DNA of 64,000 nt from Heliocidaris erythrogramma (GCA_025617745.1 CM046854.1:57376258-57440257), one strand, 5' to 3'; positions 1-12,474 are shown, numbered from the stretch's first letter. The notes: generated from the letters alone by a model not told the origin. A program made the numbers and translations.

Positions 1-391
1 TGAAAAGTCAGGGGTGCGGCTTATATACGGGTCCGCTTATATACGGGTGCGGTTTATAGATCGTTATTTACGGTAGATTTTGGGGATCTAAAGGTCAAAG
101 TTTAAAGGTCTATTTTAGAAACTTCAAGGGGACAGTGGTCTATTTGCTATAAAATATCTATTTCCTTGGTGTATTTGATGATTGTAAGTCATCAATGGTA
201 GTTAAGTGTTTTATTTGAAAATAAAATGAAATAAATTTTCTGTCTCCTGTGCTTTTGAAGTGAAAAGATTTGTAATTTTTGATGGACCAATCCTTTTTAA
301 AGGTTTTTTTTTTTTCACCGCGGTGGGGTCAAAAGTTGGGGGTACGGCTTATACACGGGTGCGGTTTATAGAACATTATTTACGGTACACA

Positions 392-760
392 GTGAAAGAG
401 AGAGAGGGGGAGAGAGAGAGATGTGAACATGAAGAGAGAAGAGAGAAAGTGAAAATTAAATACACAATGAAAGAGAGAGAGAAGGGGGGGGGGGAGAGGA
501 AGAAAAAGAGAGAAAGAGGATGAAAACAAGGGGAAAATGAGAGAGAGAAAGAGAGGTTGATAATGATAGCTAGCATTAAGAGAAAAAAGTGAGAAAGATA
601 GAAGAGAGAGGGTGACAGACTTTTGAGGGGTGGCAAGAATGATGGAGAGAAAAGGAGATAGAGGGTGAGAAAAGGAGATAGATGGAGAGAAAAGGAGATA
701 GAGGGAGAGAAAAGGAGATAGAGGGAGAGAAAAGGAGATAGAGGGAGGAAGAGAGACAGT
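392..760. repeat. Purine (GA) tract with 20-bp minisatellite
   Basis: GAGA-rich purine strand, almost free of pyrimidines for long runs. At about 655-745 a unit gagaaaaggagatagaggga recurs about five times. Reading frames in both strands here are low-complexity and not genes. Confidence 0.85.
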
Positions 761-1928
761 CAAAGGATGTGGTTATTCACAGGAGTACATGGATGGCCTT
801 ATTACGCATTTGCCATGTTTTTCCAAACAGCCCAGGCATACGAGCAGGTGTGTGCATTGGGTGCTGAATGGAGTAAAAATCAATATCAAATCCACGATGG
901 AATACAGACGGAGGCCTCAGAGAGCCTGATGAGTTGCCTTTTTTTTTTCTCCACCCCCTGTGTTTCCATGTACGCGAAATTGCAGTAAACCTACACAATG
1001 TATGTGTCATGCTGAATAGACAACCCAAGGGTAAAAGATCAGTAAATACTTCTGTTTCAGAACCATACTAGACAAGGCTTGATATTAAACAAAAACATGC
1101 ACTCTGCAACCTCATTAAAATAACAGTAAATTTTGTACCCTCTCATCAGAACCTAAACAGACTTTACTGTTACTAAAGAGAATATAACGAGTGGCTCATT
1201 TCTCCAAATGTAGATTCTGTTGATAAATTATGTTAACTGTAGTATCAAAGTAGGCCTACACTTCTTCATAGGAATTTAACCATCCACTAACTGACAGTAA
1301 AACATGAAGCCTGAAATATAAATTCATCAGTCTGTCGGCCTGTACAAGAGACTATCATTAGTAGTATTATTACCAAGAGGAATATAACTATTCTATCTTC
1401 CTGCTCAAAGATGTGGATTATGCAATTATCATGATGTCAATTATACTGAAGAATGTTTAGATGAAAATGCAGCTTTCAACAAATCACGTAAACAAACCAA
1501 GCAATGAATGATATTACAACATGATACCAAGAATATAAATTAACCCATCTGTCAGCCTATACATATTCTATCACCACAGAGAATAGAACTATTATACTTC
1601 CATGCTCAAAAATGAATATTCAGTTGGGATGAACTCATTTGTTAAAATTAAAGTACACCTTTAAACAAACAACCCAACAAACCAAGCACTGAATGATATG
1701 GTAAATGTAATTTGAGTCGGTGTTTCTCGTAGTGCTAAGTCTGCCTGAATGATAAATTCATCGGTCTTTGAGGTATATAAATACATTATGATGACCAAGG
1801 AGAATGCAATCGTCCGAGGTCCTTGATCATGCAAGTATTAATTTCGATTCCACAAAAAGAAACTCTCTACGGATTATAAAAAAACCACCATGGGCAATTC
1901 TCTTTTCTGATCTTTTCCTAGCTTATGT
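761..1928. other. Non-coding, nothing recognised
   Basis: Ordinary AT-rich sequence. Short reading frames near 767-1028 on both strands show no family resemblance or splice context. Confidence 0.5.
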
Positions 1929-1998
1929 TGAGAGCCAGAAGGGCATTAACTCTGTGTTAGAGAATATGAGATAACGTCCTTCTGGCTCCAAACAGACA
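1929..1998. repeat. Hairpin B copy 1
   Basis: Inverted repeat: gagccagaagggcattaac on the left, and the complement ending ccttctggctccaaacagac on the right. Member of the family described in the findings. Confidence 0.75.
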
Positions 1999-2167
1999 AT
2001 GCTCTCTTTGGTTCTTCTGGTTTATTATTTGAAAGATCCATTACTTTTTCTATACTGATGGTTGTTTTCAGTGATTTCTCCTTATCAGCCAGGGTTTACT
2101 ATACAACCTAAATCTTTTGGGACATAAAAATTTCACAAATTGCAATAATCTTAAGATGTTTCAAATG

Positions 2168-2255
2168 TGATTTGATTATTTCGCTGTATGAAACTTTTGC
2201 GAATCTCGACCACTCACAAAATTTGCGAAATTTCATGCACGCCAAAATTTCTGGT
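2168..2255 (-). repeat. Dispersed repeat G (copy 1, inverted)
   Basis: Contains gaatctcgaccactc and gcgaaatttcatgcacg, the reverse complement of segments at 57040-57095. About 90 bp is recognisable. Confidence 0.6.
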
Positions 2256-2280
2256 CTGACAGTACTTGTTCTTTGCATTT

Positions 2281-2373
2281 GTCTTTCTCTCTCCTTCTTT
2301 CTCTTCTTCCTCTTTTTCTCTATCTTTCTTCATCTCTCTCTCTCTTGACTCTTTCTTTCTCTCTTTCTTTCTT
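2281..2373. repeat. Pyrimidine (CT) tract
   Basis: About 90 bp of nearly pure C/T. Confidence 0.85.
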
Positions 2374-4978
2374 TAAAAAAATATTCTTTATTAAAAATGA
2401 AATACAGTGCAGTATCTTCAATATTCTTTTATCTTTATGTTGCTATTCGATTATTTATTTCATGTATAAAAAAACATTGCAACAAATAAAATGACGTAGG
2501 CATAGTGCCCTTTACATTTATAACACAAAAATACATGATTATGCTTAGCCTTTAAGGGCTCTTAATTCACACATGCAGTTATTTGTTTCCATACCTGCTT
2601 GCTGTTCATTTAAATGTGAAATAGTTTTTATTTTGCGGCACCAATTTATGAAGTGGTTTACCAAGTCTGAAGTGAACGAGGTTACCGGTATATGAATCTC
2701 CTGCATCAAAATACCAAGAAAACCAGGAGCCAAAATTCACCCAACAACCCTAACACATCCATATGGAAAAAGCCAATTATATCTGTCGGCAGGAGAAGAT
2801 ACCGAGAAAAAAAATCACAGCCTCAGGGGACCTGCAGAAATGGCCCGTGAAACTGGACATCAAAATTTAATTTAGAAGAATCGTCGGCCAGGTTATGAAT
2901 TTTCATTGTTCTCGGTTTCTACCTATGCATGCAGAGTGCTTTTTAGTGGCTGTGTCAGGCGACGAGTAGATGCCTTATGCTTTTCTATATACAGACCTTC
3001 GCCTTGGCCTTGCCTGTAGTTAGTCATTATTGGGGAAGGAAACTTGACATCTCTCATTTTACTTTTTGATGTAGTTTGTCCTCCTCATACATTAACAGTA
3101 TTTCATTGTTGCTTTAAATATTACTTTTCATCTGGTTGTTGTTAAGTAATATTACTATTGATATAATTCATTAGATTCAAAGCCTATGTATGGTCTTCAA
3201 AGTTAAGGCCCCCCAAAAAAAAAAATTATATTTTTTCATCAGATCTCTTATTAATTATAACATGTTAGTTTGACGTAAACAAAAAGGGGGCTAATCCTGC
3301 TTTTCTTCAAGATCCTTTTACTTATCACTTATAAAATGTATGATTGCCGTTACAAAACCAAAATAAAAGCACCATGAATCATCTGCTCGAAGCCAAGGGG
3401 CATATAATTTGTCATGGAGTTAACACCGTTTTGCTCTCAGCAGCCGAAACAGCAACTACAACACGAAGGCATCCATTATGCACAAACTGCTTGCATCTTT
3501 CTGGTAGAGATCACATGACTGAGGTCATGACCCCAATCATGATATTTCGAGAGTGATTCTTGATCTCCCAGCAGCATGCCCTTGACTTGTAATCATATTC
3601 ATACAAGAATACATAATGATGTCTTCACCACATGCACTGGATAATGATATCAGGACAATTCTCATGACTTGTGTACAAGTCCACGCTCTCCTAAATATGC
3701 AAGTATAGTTCCAGCGTAAAGACTTTTATTCTTTCGGGCGATATTTCGGAAAGCTTTGTGATGATGACCCAAGACATGGCCTAAAATATACAACCTCTGA
3801 ATAAAATGATATTTCTAACCATTTGAGAGGAAGCACAGACCTTGAAGGATAATACAGATTTAGGAAATATGAAGTAGCTTAGCTCTCACTAAACTAGAGT
3901 AAAAACTTTTCCAAAAACATAGAGAATAGTCTTCTTTAAAAAAAGAAAAATGAATAATAATAATAGCAATTCAGCAGATCCAATCTATTTACATTGGAAA
4001 ATACAAGCCTTATTATGAGTTGCATACCCAATCTTTCATGTTTGCCAAGTTTTATGGACCAACTGGAATCCTTCAAACACTGAAAGAGGTTTTAGAAAGT
4101 ACATGACAAGCATTTTTATATCCGAAAGGGGTTTTCCCACTGAAAATAGTATAAGGTATAAGGTGCTCTTCATCCACCCACTTTCCAAGTGTTCCGACCA
4201 AGTGTAGTTAAACCATTTATATATCATCTTACATTGTGACAGGCTTGACAGAAACATGAGATTGAAATCTAATTACAGGGTCAAAAGCGGCCGCCACAAT
4301 CCTGCACAGAAATGTAACATGAACCATCTTGAGAGTATAAACGAAACATTCAAACAGTAAAGATTGCTGGTTTCTTGAAATAGCAACTCTTTATTAAGTT
4401 TTCATGTTCTCAGTAAATTTGATATCAAATATTAGGTCGAGTTGAAATAATGAGTTCCCATGGGAAAGATGTTTTCGAGTCAAAATGATGTGATTTTACT
4501 TAGGAGACATACAAGTACATGTACAAATATAAGCTGTTAAAGCACAGAGAGAGAGGAGTGAAAGGAGAAACCGAACAGAAAGGGTACAGAGAAAAGGAGC
4601 ATGAGAAAAGATGAGGGGAAATCCCAATAGCTACGAAATATAGTAAAATAATTTTAAAAAAATAAGAGAAGAGAAGGTCAACAAGATGGGAAAAGGGTTT
4701 TGAATTGCAGGCCAAAAGAATGAGAGCAATATGATCACAAAAATAGACAAGAACAACCACAAAGAGAGCTTAAAGTAGAGAAATCTACCAAGAGACTATA
4801 CAGCTCTAGAGCAAGTGGGAGAGGGGAGTATGGGAGATGAAATACAAAAACCAAACTGAAAAGAAATATATTTTTTGTCATCAAGGATCTCCTTTGAAAA
4901 TAAAAAGCCTGGTGGGAAAATAGCAAAACCACCACAAATCTCCATATCAGTCTGCAGCTGTGTGGAATCAGAATACAT
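2374..4978. other. Non-coding, nothing recognised
   Basis: AT-rich intron-like sequence. A moderately exon-like piece on the minus strand near 2600-2700 was examined and set aside (see rejected items). GA-rich words occur around 4540-4610. Confidence 0.45.
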
Positions 4979-5190
4979 AATTCGTCAAGTATTATGAGAC
5001 ATGGAGACATGATGACGAGATGATTCTGAACCCATTCACATTCCAATATTACAATGTTTAATTTTTTTGGTAAAAGCAGTCCACAAAATGCTCCAATTCT
5101 TCAAGTATTATGAGATATATATGGACAAACATGATTATGCAATGATTTTTGTGTTTTTGGGGTGTTTTTTTTGGAACCCATTTACACTTA
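4979..5190. repeat. Diverged tandem duplication (~118 bp unit)
   Basis: ttc-tcaagtattatgaga recurs at 4981 and 5099. Both copies run on through tggac/gagac…aacatgat to a final aacccatt-aca. Confidence 0.55.
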
Positions 5191-5817
5191 AAATTGACTA
5201 GTGCTGTTATTCAGAGCAGTGGTGCAATAGGGTGGTGCAGTCTGATGCTTCGTTTGTCCCAACACAGTTCTTATGTAGGAGTACTTCCCAGCAAAGCTTT
5301 GCTTTCACATTCAGTTTATATTAAGAGCCCCCTTATTAGGGTCAATCCTGGTTAGATGGCACTTAACTCAAATTGTGAAGTGGGTTTCCTAGGAGGTGGA
5401 CTTGTGGGCTTTCTTTTGTGCAGCTGTTCAGATGACAATCTGATCATCTACTCAACGTTGCCATCAATGTCTTTAGTGCACAATTTGGAAACTGTTCTTT
5501 TTCTTATTCTACGCTGCTTTTGCAAAAAGGGAATGTTTTCACATCTTGCTTTTCCAATGTTTTGCACTATGTTAACAAAGTGAAAAAATTTCACACATAC
5601 ATATAACTTTAAGTGAAATTCAATCATGCCACAGTCCAAATTATGATACACAGATTAGAACTAAATTACATGTATATTTATTAAAAATAGAAGTTCTGCT
5701 CGGATATGAAATGTAATCAAGAAACGCTGTAAACAAGTTGTACAGTATATTTACATGTGTATGTTTCTAATATCAGCACTTTCTGCCACAACCTGTAAAG
5801 TTATACGTAAAACTAAC
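5191..5817. other. Non-coding, nothing recognised
   Basis: Two adjoining plus-strand frames (5149-5583) have no recognisable domain. No repeat family was identified. Confidence 0.45.
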
Positions 5818-6060
5818 GGGGTAACCTTGCTAGTCATAAAGATTGTTATTTATATAGATCACTTAGTCATAAGGGCCGCTATCCATAACGCATGACTAAA
5901 TGAATAGCAGTCCTTCTAAATAGCGAGCAAACCATAGACATATTACCTAGCTATTCATAAGGACCTCCATTCATAAGGACCTCCAATCATAAGGACCTCC
6001 AATCATAAGGACCACAATTCATAACGCTAGTTAAATGAATACCTTATGAATAGCGAGCGG
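5818..6060. mobile_element. MITE-like element C (copy 1), array of short palindromic units
   Basis: Begins ggggtaacc and consists of repeated ataaggacc / ctattcat units that are partly self-complementary. It is the inverted counterpart of the element at 10526-10804. The right end is degenerate. Confidence 0.6.
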
Positions 6061-6303
6061 ATCTCAAACTGACAGCCGTCATATTTTTACATTACAAAGT
6101 ATGAGCATGAAAATCCCTTTTAAGTTGAAATAAACAATGTTTTTAATCAACGTACACCTAGCAACTGAAAAGAAATACAACACAGTTAACCCATTGCCGA
6201 CGGGAACCGGTCGTCCCTGTATTAAACCTACATGTACATGTATGGAAATGAGAGAATCCAGTAGTCACCGGGTTAATTGAAACTGCAAACTATCTTATAT
6301 CCT

Positions 6304-6439
6304 GGGGAGCGTTTCATCAAGCGTTTTGTCAGTGATTTTTACCGACAACTGTTATAAGCTACTAAAATCCTTGCATCTGATTGGCTGAGAGCAAATTTGT
6401 CAGTAAAAGACTGACAAAACGCTTGATGAAACGCTCCCC
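6304..6439. mobile_element. MITE family A, copy 1
   Basis: 136 bp with inverted ends ggggagcgtttcatcaagcg / cgcttgatgaaacgctcccc, and a second inverted block agtgatttttac / gtaaaaga-tga inside. The centre is gcatctgattggctgagag. No coding capacity. Confidence 0.8.
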
Positions 6440-6462
6440 TGTACTACACAAAAGCGGGGCCT

Positions 6463-6600
6463 GGGCCTGTTTCATAAAACTTGTCATCAATGACAAGTTG
6501 CAATAACTGTTATAAGCTACTGAAATCCTTGCATCTGATTGGCTGATAGCAAATTTGTCTGTAAAAATCACTGACAAGACACTTGATGAAATGCCTGCTG
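6463..6600. mobile_element. MITE family A, copy 2 with a different left end
   Basis: Shares the centre (ttataagctactgaaatcc, gcatctgattggctga) and right half with copy 1. The left end is instead gggcctgtttcataaaactt, a module also seen at the right end of the 23308-23448 copy. Confidence 0.65.
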
Positions 6601-6630
6601 GCATGTATTCTGGGCAACTGTAAAGATGGC

Positions 6631-6942
6631 ACAATATCATTTTGTCATTAATTCATACAATTATACCTGAATATGATTTTGAATAGAAATACAAGACAGA
6701 AACGGTATACCGTTTTAAGTGTCTTACATTTCACAGTACAAGGAGCCAGACATGTCCATATCAAATATTAAGAGCAAGAAAGGGGTACAATATCATTTTG
6801 TCATTAATTCATACGATTATACATGACTATGATTTTGAATAGAAATACAAGACAGAAACGGTATACCGTTTTAAGTGTCTTACATTTCACAGTACAAGGA
6901 GCCAGACATGTCCATATCAAATATTGAGAGCAAGAAGGGCAT
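6631..6942. repeat. Tandem duplication, two 156-bp units
   Basis: acaatatcattttgtcatt starts at 6631 and again at 6787. The copies are almost identical, including the 14-bp palindrome aacggtataccgtt and an aggagccagacatgtcc block. Each ends in a hairpin B half. Confidence 0.85.
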
Positions 6943-6992
6943 TAAGTTGTATGGTATTACATAGAGTAACACCCTTCTGGCTCTTAGCAGAG
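6925..6992. repeat. Hairpin B copy 2
   Basis: attgagagcaagaagggcatt on the left pairs with aacacccttctggctcttag on the right. A left-arm half copy sits one unit earlier at 6767-6787. Confidence 0.65.
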
Positions 6993-7072
6993 AACATGGA
7001 ATGTAGAAGGAGGGTACACAGTATCAATGCCCATATTTTATTCATACTAGACGATTACAGCTGAATTTGATT

Positions 7073-7144
7073 TTGGAGCCAAAAGGATGTTAACTCATAT
7101 ACTTTAACACAGAGTTAACGCCCTTCTGGCTCCAAACAGACGAT
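7073..7144. repeat. Hairpin B copy 3
   Basis: tttggagccaaaaggatgtta pairs with agttaacgcccttctggctc, then caaacagacgat. Confidence 0.75.
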
Positions 7145-7174
7145 ACATAAACTGATAAAACTCCAGTCATTGAA

Positions 7175-7660
7175 AATGCTTCACATCCTGAGACAGAGCA
7201 TTTGATTACATCCATAGAATTGGGACACGGTATTACTGCATGTATTTATCATTAAAACACCATTAAATCTGAATTGTATTATAATAAAACTGCATTTCCT
7301 TTAAAAGTGATTCATAATCTTGAGACAGAGCATTTGATTAGGTACATAGAATTGGGACACAGTATTATTGCGCATATTTATCATTAAAAGACCATTATAA
7401 AACTTTAAAACAGTTAAAACAGTATAAAACTGCATTAATTTACAAGAGCTTCATATCTTGAATGAAGAAACAGTAATACTGTGCATACAAGACCACTTTA
7501 CCTAAACTTAATTTTGAAAAGAAGTAACCGACAAAACTGCATTCACTTTAATGAGCTTCATTATCTTGAGGCAGAACATTTGATTGTGTACGTAGAATGG
7601 GGAGACAGTATTACTGCGCATATTCGTCATGACTTGCGACATTTCAGACTACCCATAATT
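7175..7660. repeat. Diverged tandem array, about four units of 110-140 bp
   Basis: The phrase cttcat-atcttgag followed by acagagcatttgatta, tagaattgggacac and gtattactgcgcatat recurs from about 7177, 7310, 7448 and 7555, with indels between copies. Confidence 0.7.
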
Positions 7661-7841
7661 CATCAGGCAGTCTCTTAACACCTCGCTATGCCCGCCCTAA
7701 ATATCATAGCTCAGATACTATGTTATCAATCTTCAAAGCTACAATCGCAGTTTCGAGTTCTGGCAAATGATGCAAAAGAAAAATCACAGATTCAGCACCA
7801 CAAGGGTATTAACTTTATGTCAAATGCTACAACATGCAAGT

Positions 7842-8215
7842 TTTATGCCCTTTTGGCAAGAAGCAGGCAAGATTCTCACAGACTTTATCAATCTTTGAAA
7901 CTAGTCTGGAGCTGTAGCAATGGCAAAAGAGAATATCGCCTGTTAAGCGCCAGAATGGTGTTAACTAATGTTTAAGTGATATGAATTTATGCCCATTTGG
8001 CACTAAGCAGGCAAAATCCTCACAGACTCTATCAATCTCTGAAACTAGTCTGGAGCTATATAGCAAATGAAAAAATAAAATATCGCCTGTTGAGCGCCAG
8101 AAGGGTGTTAACTAACTAATGTTTAAATGATATGAGTTTATGCCCTTTTGGCACTAAGCAGGCCAAATTCTCACAGACGCAATTAATCTCTGAAACTAGT
8201 CTGAAGCTGTAGCAA
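7842..8215. repeat. Tandem array, three units of 144-151 bp, containing hairpin B
   Basis: tttatgccc-tttggca starts at about 7842, 7986 and 8137. Each unit carries aagcaggc, ctcacagac, ctctgaaactagtctggagc, then cgcctgtt-agcgccagaa. The hairpin B arms straddle unit borders (7795-7866, 7933-8012, 8081-8163). Confidence 0.8.
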
Positions 8216-9828
8216 ATGACAAAAGAGAATATCTACTATCATTAATCGATTAATTAATCAAAGCTACATGTACATATAAAGTATAGGATATAAAAAGGTT
8301 GCATGCAGGGTAACAAATTATTATTTCTTTCAACATTCTGCAGAGTCCAAGGGCAACACCCTTCAATATTCCTGAGCGGTCTGAACTTGAAGTGTAGCAA
8401 TTTACACCATGACTTCTACAAATCTATTCTTGGCACACAATCCATGTCCCATCCAAGTAGAAGCTAATTTGCTAATGAATTGAATCCATCTGACGTGAAG
8501 GTGTCTGGCAAAGATAAATCAAGTTCACTCCCAACAAGCTGGACATTTGTCTGAACTGTAAATATTTTCAGTCTACATGTGCCTTCCTTTTCATCGCATG
8601 CAGGAGTGATAAGAAATTATTTCATTTCTAATGCATTTAACATGTACATGTACAGTATTTTCAGGCTGAACTACATACATGTAAATAAATATCTGGAAAG
8701 AGGCACAAGGAATGGATTACTTTCTTTGCTATATCCCAATATAGACAAACAAAATTTAGGAGTCCAATGGAAAAATTTCATGTTTTCATTCTTGTGGGCG
8801 AATAATTCAACCTCAAATGCTTGAGGATAAAATCTAACGCAAAATTTGTTGTTGAATAATATCAAGTTGGGTTAAAATCTCAAATCTCAAATACACTACA
8901 GGTCTTTGAAAACTAACGAGACACTAATAATTTAGAGAAGAAAACATGGCTAGCTGCTAATAGCAATCTTTCCACCCCTCTTTTGTAACAGGGAATGATC
9001 CCAGGGGGCATCATGGGGGTCCAGACCCCCCCCCCCTTCCGTTTTGTGCTTGTCAGAGATTTTTTTGCAATTTAGACTCCCCCTTTTTTTTAATGCTTGA
9101 TAAACTTACATTCTTTTCTTTCTTTCTTTACTTTTTTTTTCTTTTTTTCCTTTTTTTTTTTTGCTTGTTAAAATTTATCGGGAATGGACCCCTTTTACAA
9201 ATTCCTGGACTTGCCCTGTGGAACACCCTTGTCTGGATATTTCAACGCCCAATACTTGCAGACACAAACCCCTTCATACACATGTATGACAAAAGAATAC
9301 CAGAGGCCCCAATTACATCACAATGGAATCAAATTCTTAAAAGTTCTTTGAATGGTGACCTCCCTATAAACTATTCCACTTTTCAGATTAAAGAAGGAAA
9401 CCATAAAATTTGGGGCCTTTTCTACTTTTATTTTTAAACCTCTGGCAAACATGTAAAGAAGCATACATTTTATAAAAGGGTGCTCTATACTGTGGATATT
9501 TATGGGGAAACAACGGGGAAAACGGCTGAGAATAACGTAAGTACTTATGTAAAATCGCTATAGCCAGTTGCATTTTGAAGCTGTTAATAGGTAGGGCTTT
9601 TATCTCAATCAGACAAACATGTTGGTGTTTTCAGTTGAACAAATACAAAAATGTAAGATTTTACAGTTACATGCATAGAGAAAGCTGTTCACAAGTTGTA
9701 CTTAAAGCTAATGTAGGCCTGTGCAATAAGCACAGTTCAAAGAATTTGGAGATTGAAAGATTAAATCAAAAACATTCCCCCTGAAATCATGTTTTGTAAT
9801 GTACATTTTTTCTTAACTGAAATTCAAA
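8216..9828. other. Non-coding with short homopolymer runs
   Basis: Includes a C run near 9030 and T-rich stretches near 9080-9165. Reading frames here are short and unrecognised. No gene seen. Confidence 0.45.
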
Positions 9829-9876
9829 GGGAATTTCAGATTTAGGGAATTTCAGATTTAGGGAATTTCAGATTTA
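9829..9876. repeat. Three tandem 16-bp units
   Basis: gggaatttcagattta repeated three times exactly. Confidence 0.9.
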
Positions 9877-10314
9877 GCGTATCTCAGGTGCAGAATAAAT
9901 CAATGCAGAACTAAAAGAATTTTTTTTTTCTACAATGGGCAGCTTCAGGTATTGTATTCCAATTTTTCTCAACAACGTAAAGTTCACCTCGCTGTCATCT
10001 TTATGCGTGGGACTGTGACTGGTAAATACAGCTCAATTGATGTATGCAGTGTTCCAGAACGTCTGAATTCATGCATGATAGCACGTTATGTGATTCACTT
10101 CTTTTCATCCCAAAATCTGTTTACTCACGAATAAGCCTAGGAAAGGGGTAAAAGGGCAATTTTAAGGGATTAATGTTAGGTGCTACGTACCACTGCATGG
10201 TTGTATTGCATTGGAGAATATGGAATATGTCAACAAACAACCATGCCAAGAAAGTTCAATCCAAACTCCATACATGTCCTTGTTCCAGACACATTTCCGA
10301 TCTTAATATCAATT

Positions 10315-10343
10315 GCTGAGAGCTAGAAGGGCGTTAACTCTAG
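10315..10343. repeat. Hairpin B half copy
   Basis: Left arm only: gagagctagaagggcgttaa. The expected right arm is absent. Confidence 0.55.
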
Positions 10344-10525
10344 GGCAGATACACAATTTTGTATTAGTGGGGCACATTTCCAAAAACAGGTCATCACATT
10401 TTTGGGGTGCAAATTCAAAAGAAATCTGATTTAAGCAAAAATAACAATTTGTATTTTTCAGATAGCCCTCGGGTCAAAAATTTAAAGAATATATTTTTGG
10501 GGTTGTGTACTTGGGTAACAAACTC

Positions 10526-10804
10526 GGGGTCTGCTCAGTATTGATAAGGACTGCTATTCATAGAAAACCGCTATTCATTTAACACGCGTTATGAATTGCG
10601 GTCCTTATGAATAGTAATTAATAGTGGTCCCTATGAATGGAGGTCCACATGAATAGCGAGGTAATTTGTCTATGGTTTGCTCGCTATTCATAAGGACCGC
10701 TATTCATAAGGACCGCTATTCATTTAGTCATGCGGTATGGATAGCGGGCGGTATGGATAGCGCTCCTTATGAATAGTGGTCCTTATGACTAGCGAGGTTA
10801 CCCC
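10526..10804. mobile_element. MITE-like element C (copy 2), 8-bp target duplication
   Basis: 279 bp from ggggtctgctc to gcgaggttacccc, so the two ends are inverted relatives. It is filled with repeated gctattcataaggacc / ggtccttatgaatag units. The flanks acaaactc (10518-10525) and aaaaactc (10805-10812) match at 7 of 8 bases, as expected for a hAT-type insertion. No transposase. Confidence 0.7.
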
Positions 10805-11397
10805 AAAAACTCTGCAAGTGGTCGACTCATACCTTTTACACAGAATTATTACCTTTCTGACTCAACCCTGTGACGAAACTCATTCACAAAGGCATTCATA
10901 TTAGCATGGTAAATTACCTTCTTTTACAGATAAAAATGCTTTAAAAATCCTTGAGTAATTCTCATAAATATGGTTCAATTGGTAACGGATGAATAGAGAA
11001 ACATGTTTTAGAACACCACTCACCTCATAAGTGGTTGTTTATATTTAGCTAAATGTAGAAGGTAATTGTACATGGTAGAAACACATTCCTCTTATTGACA
11101 CAGAGTACAATGTAATTTCTTGCAAGTGTGTAAATATGATAGACCCTGAAATGACAGGCCCTCTATGTCATTCTGTTTGTTCTGTTTTATTCATATCTCA
11201 CAGGAGTTGTTACACATAAATGGAGTATCTTTTCAGAACAAAAAGCTAATAGTAGTCTTTCCTTGATATAAAATGGAGTGACTTTGGGGAAGAAATGTCA
11301 ACAGGGATGTGAACATGCCAGCACAAAAGCCGTGTATACATACATGGAAAGTATGAGTAAATTACTGGGATTGTTTTTAAAATATTTCAAAAAGAGA

Positions 11398-11414
11398 GGG
11401 AAAGAAAGAGCTAA

Positions 11415-11447
<33 letters not shown>
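11398..11447. repeat. GA microsatellite
   Basis: Purine tract ending in a run of (GA). Confidence 0.85.
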
Positions 11448-11448
<1 letters not shown>

Positions 11449-12033
11449 TTTCACCAGACAAATTCAGGCTCTGCCAGTGGATTTGCACACTGCACTGAGT
11501 GAATTTTTGAAACTATTTCTGAAAAGAAAAAAAAAAGAAGCTGAGGACACGATCTTGTTTTGAACTGAACGCTTATCAAAACAATGATTCTGGCCCCTAA
11601 AAAGGGAGCTGTAAACCCACCCTAACACCAGAATATTGAGACCAGTATGAAGCCAAAAGGGTACAATACACGCCCTTGCACAAGTGTGACATCAATGTCG
11701 GATTTTCAACACAATACAGACACCTTGGACAATAGAAGCAAGAGTTTGTCCAACAAACAATCCAGAGTGCTTTGCCAACTTAATGATGTTATTTTGTCAA
11801 GTGAGGTGCGTTCCTTTCTCACCTCAAACATAACAAGCTGGCATGGGATGATATGGCCCTAGAAGGCCCAACTCAGAGGGACAGTGAGTTATTATTTTTT
11901 CAAGTGCAGAGTAGGATCCTTCCTCATTCTAAAATGTTGTTCCTCCTTAAACAGAGTAAAAAATAAAATCTTTTTTTAAAACTCCTTTAAAGGTTACTTT
12001 TAAGTCAAACTATCCCAGATTATAATATCCATG

Positions 12034-12380
12034 TGATATAGGTGGATAAGTCCCTGGACTATGAACCACGAGGTCTGGGGTTCAAATCCCACCGCAGCAC
12101 TAGCGTCCTTTGGCAAGACGTTAATCTACGTTTGCCACTCTCCACCCAGGTGTTAAATGGGTACCCGGTAGGATGGCGAAAGTTAATGTCCTTTGCTTAG
12201 CATGTGTGCGCTTAACAGGCGACTGGCTGGAATACTCCCCAGGGAGCGGAGAATGTGCATACATTGTGTGCGGCATGCCAGAATCCGATGACCAGGGTAA
12301 TAATATATCTGTAAAGCGCTTAGAGACATCTCCGATGTATTAGGCGCTATATAAAAGCTGAATATTATTATAATTATTAT
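12034..12380 (+). mobile_element. tRNA-derived SINE
   Basis: A tRNA-like head holds the Pol III B box GGTTCAAATCC (12079-12089) after ggtggataagtccctgg. The body includes the words ggcaagacgttaatc, ccactctccacccagg and aatgggtacccggtaggatg. The 3' end reads aaagcgcttagagac…ggcgctatataaaagc and runs into an ATT-rich tail. This architecture is typical of SINEs in many marine invertebrates. It encodes nothing and depends on a LINE reverse transcriptase in trans. Confidence 0.8.
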
Positions 12381-12450
12381 GCATTATAAATTATAATCAG
12401 ACAAAATATTCAGAGGGGCTATGTTTCCATCATCTGGATTACCCCCCTAA

Positions 12451-12474
12451 CCCCCCCCCCCCCCCCCCCCCCCC
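12451..12474. repeat. Poly-C run
   Basis: 24 consecutive C. Confidence 0.9.

Noticed and set aside
380..763. 127-codon frame and neighbours at the left edge
   Set aside because: Ser/Leu/Phe or Arg/Glu-rich translation of a GA/CT tract, open in several frames at once.
2600..2733. Candidate APP exon 3 on the minus strand (…NHFINWCRK…)
   Set aside because: INWC resembles the IxNWC of APP, and AG/GT borders exist, but the next conserved cysteines and the VYP start are missing and the pyrimidine tract is weak.
5818..10804. A single 5-kb transposon with element C as its terminal inverted repeats
   Set aside because: The 10526-10804 copy has its own inverted ends and near-perfect 8-bp duplication, so each copy is better read as a separate MITE.
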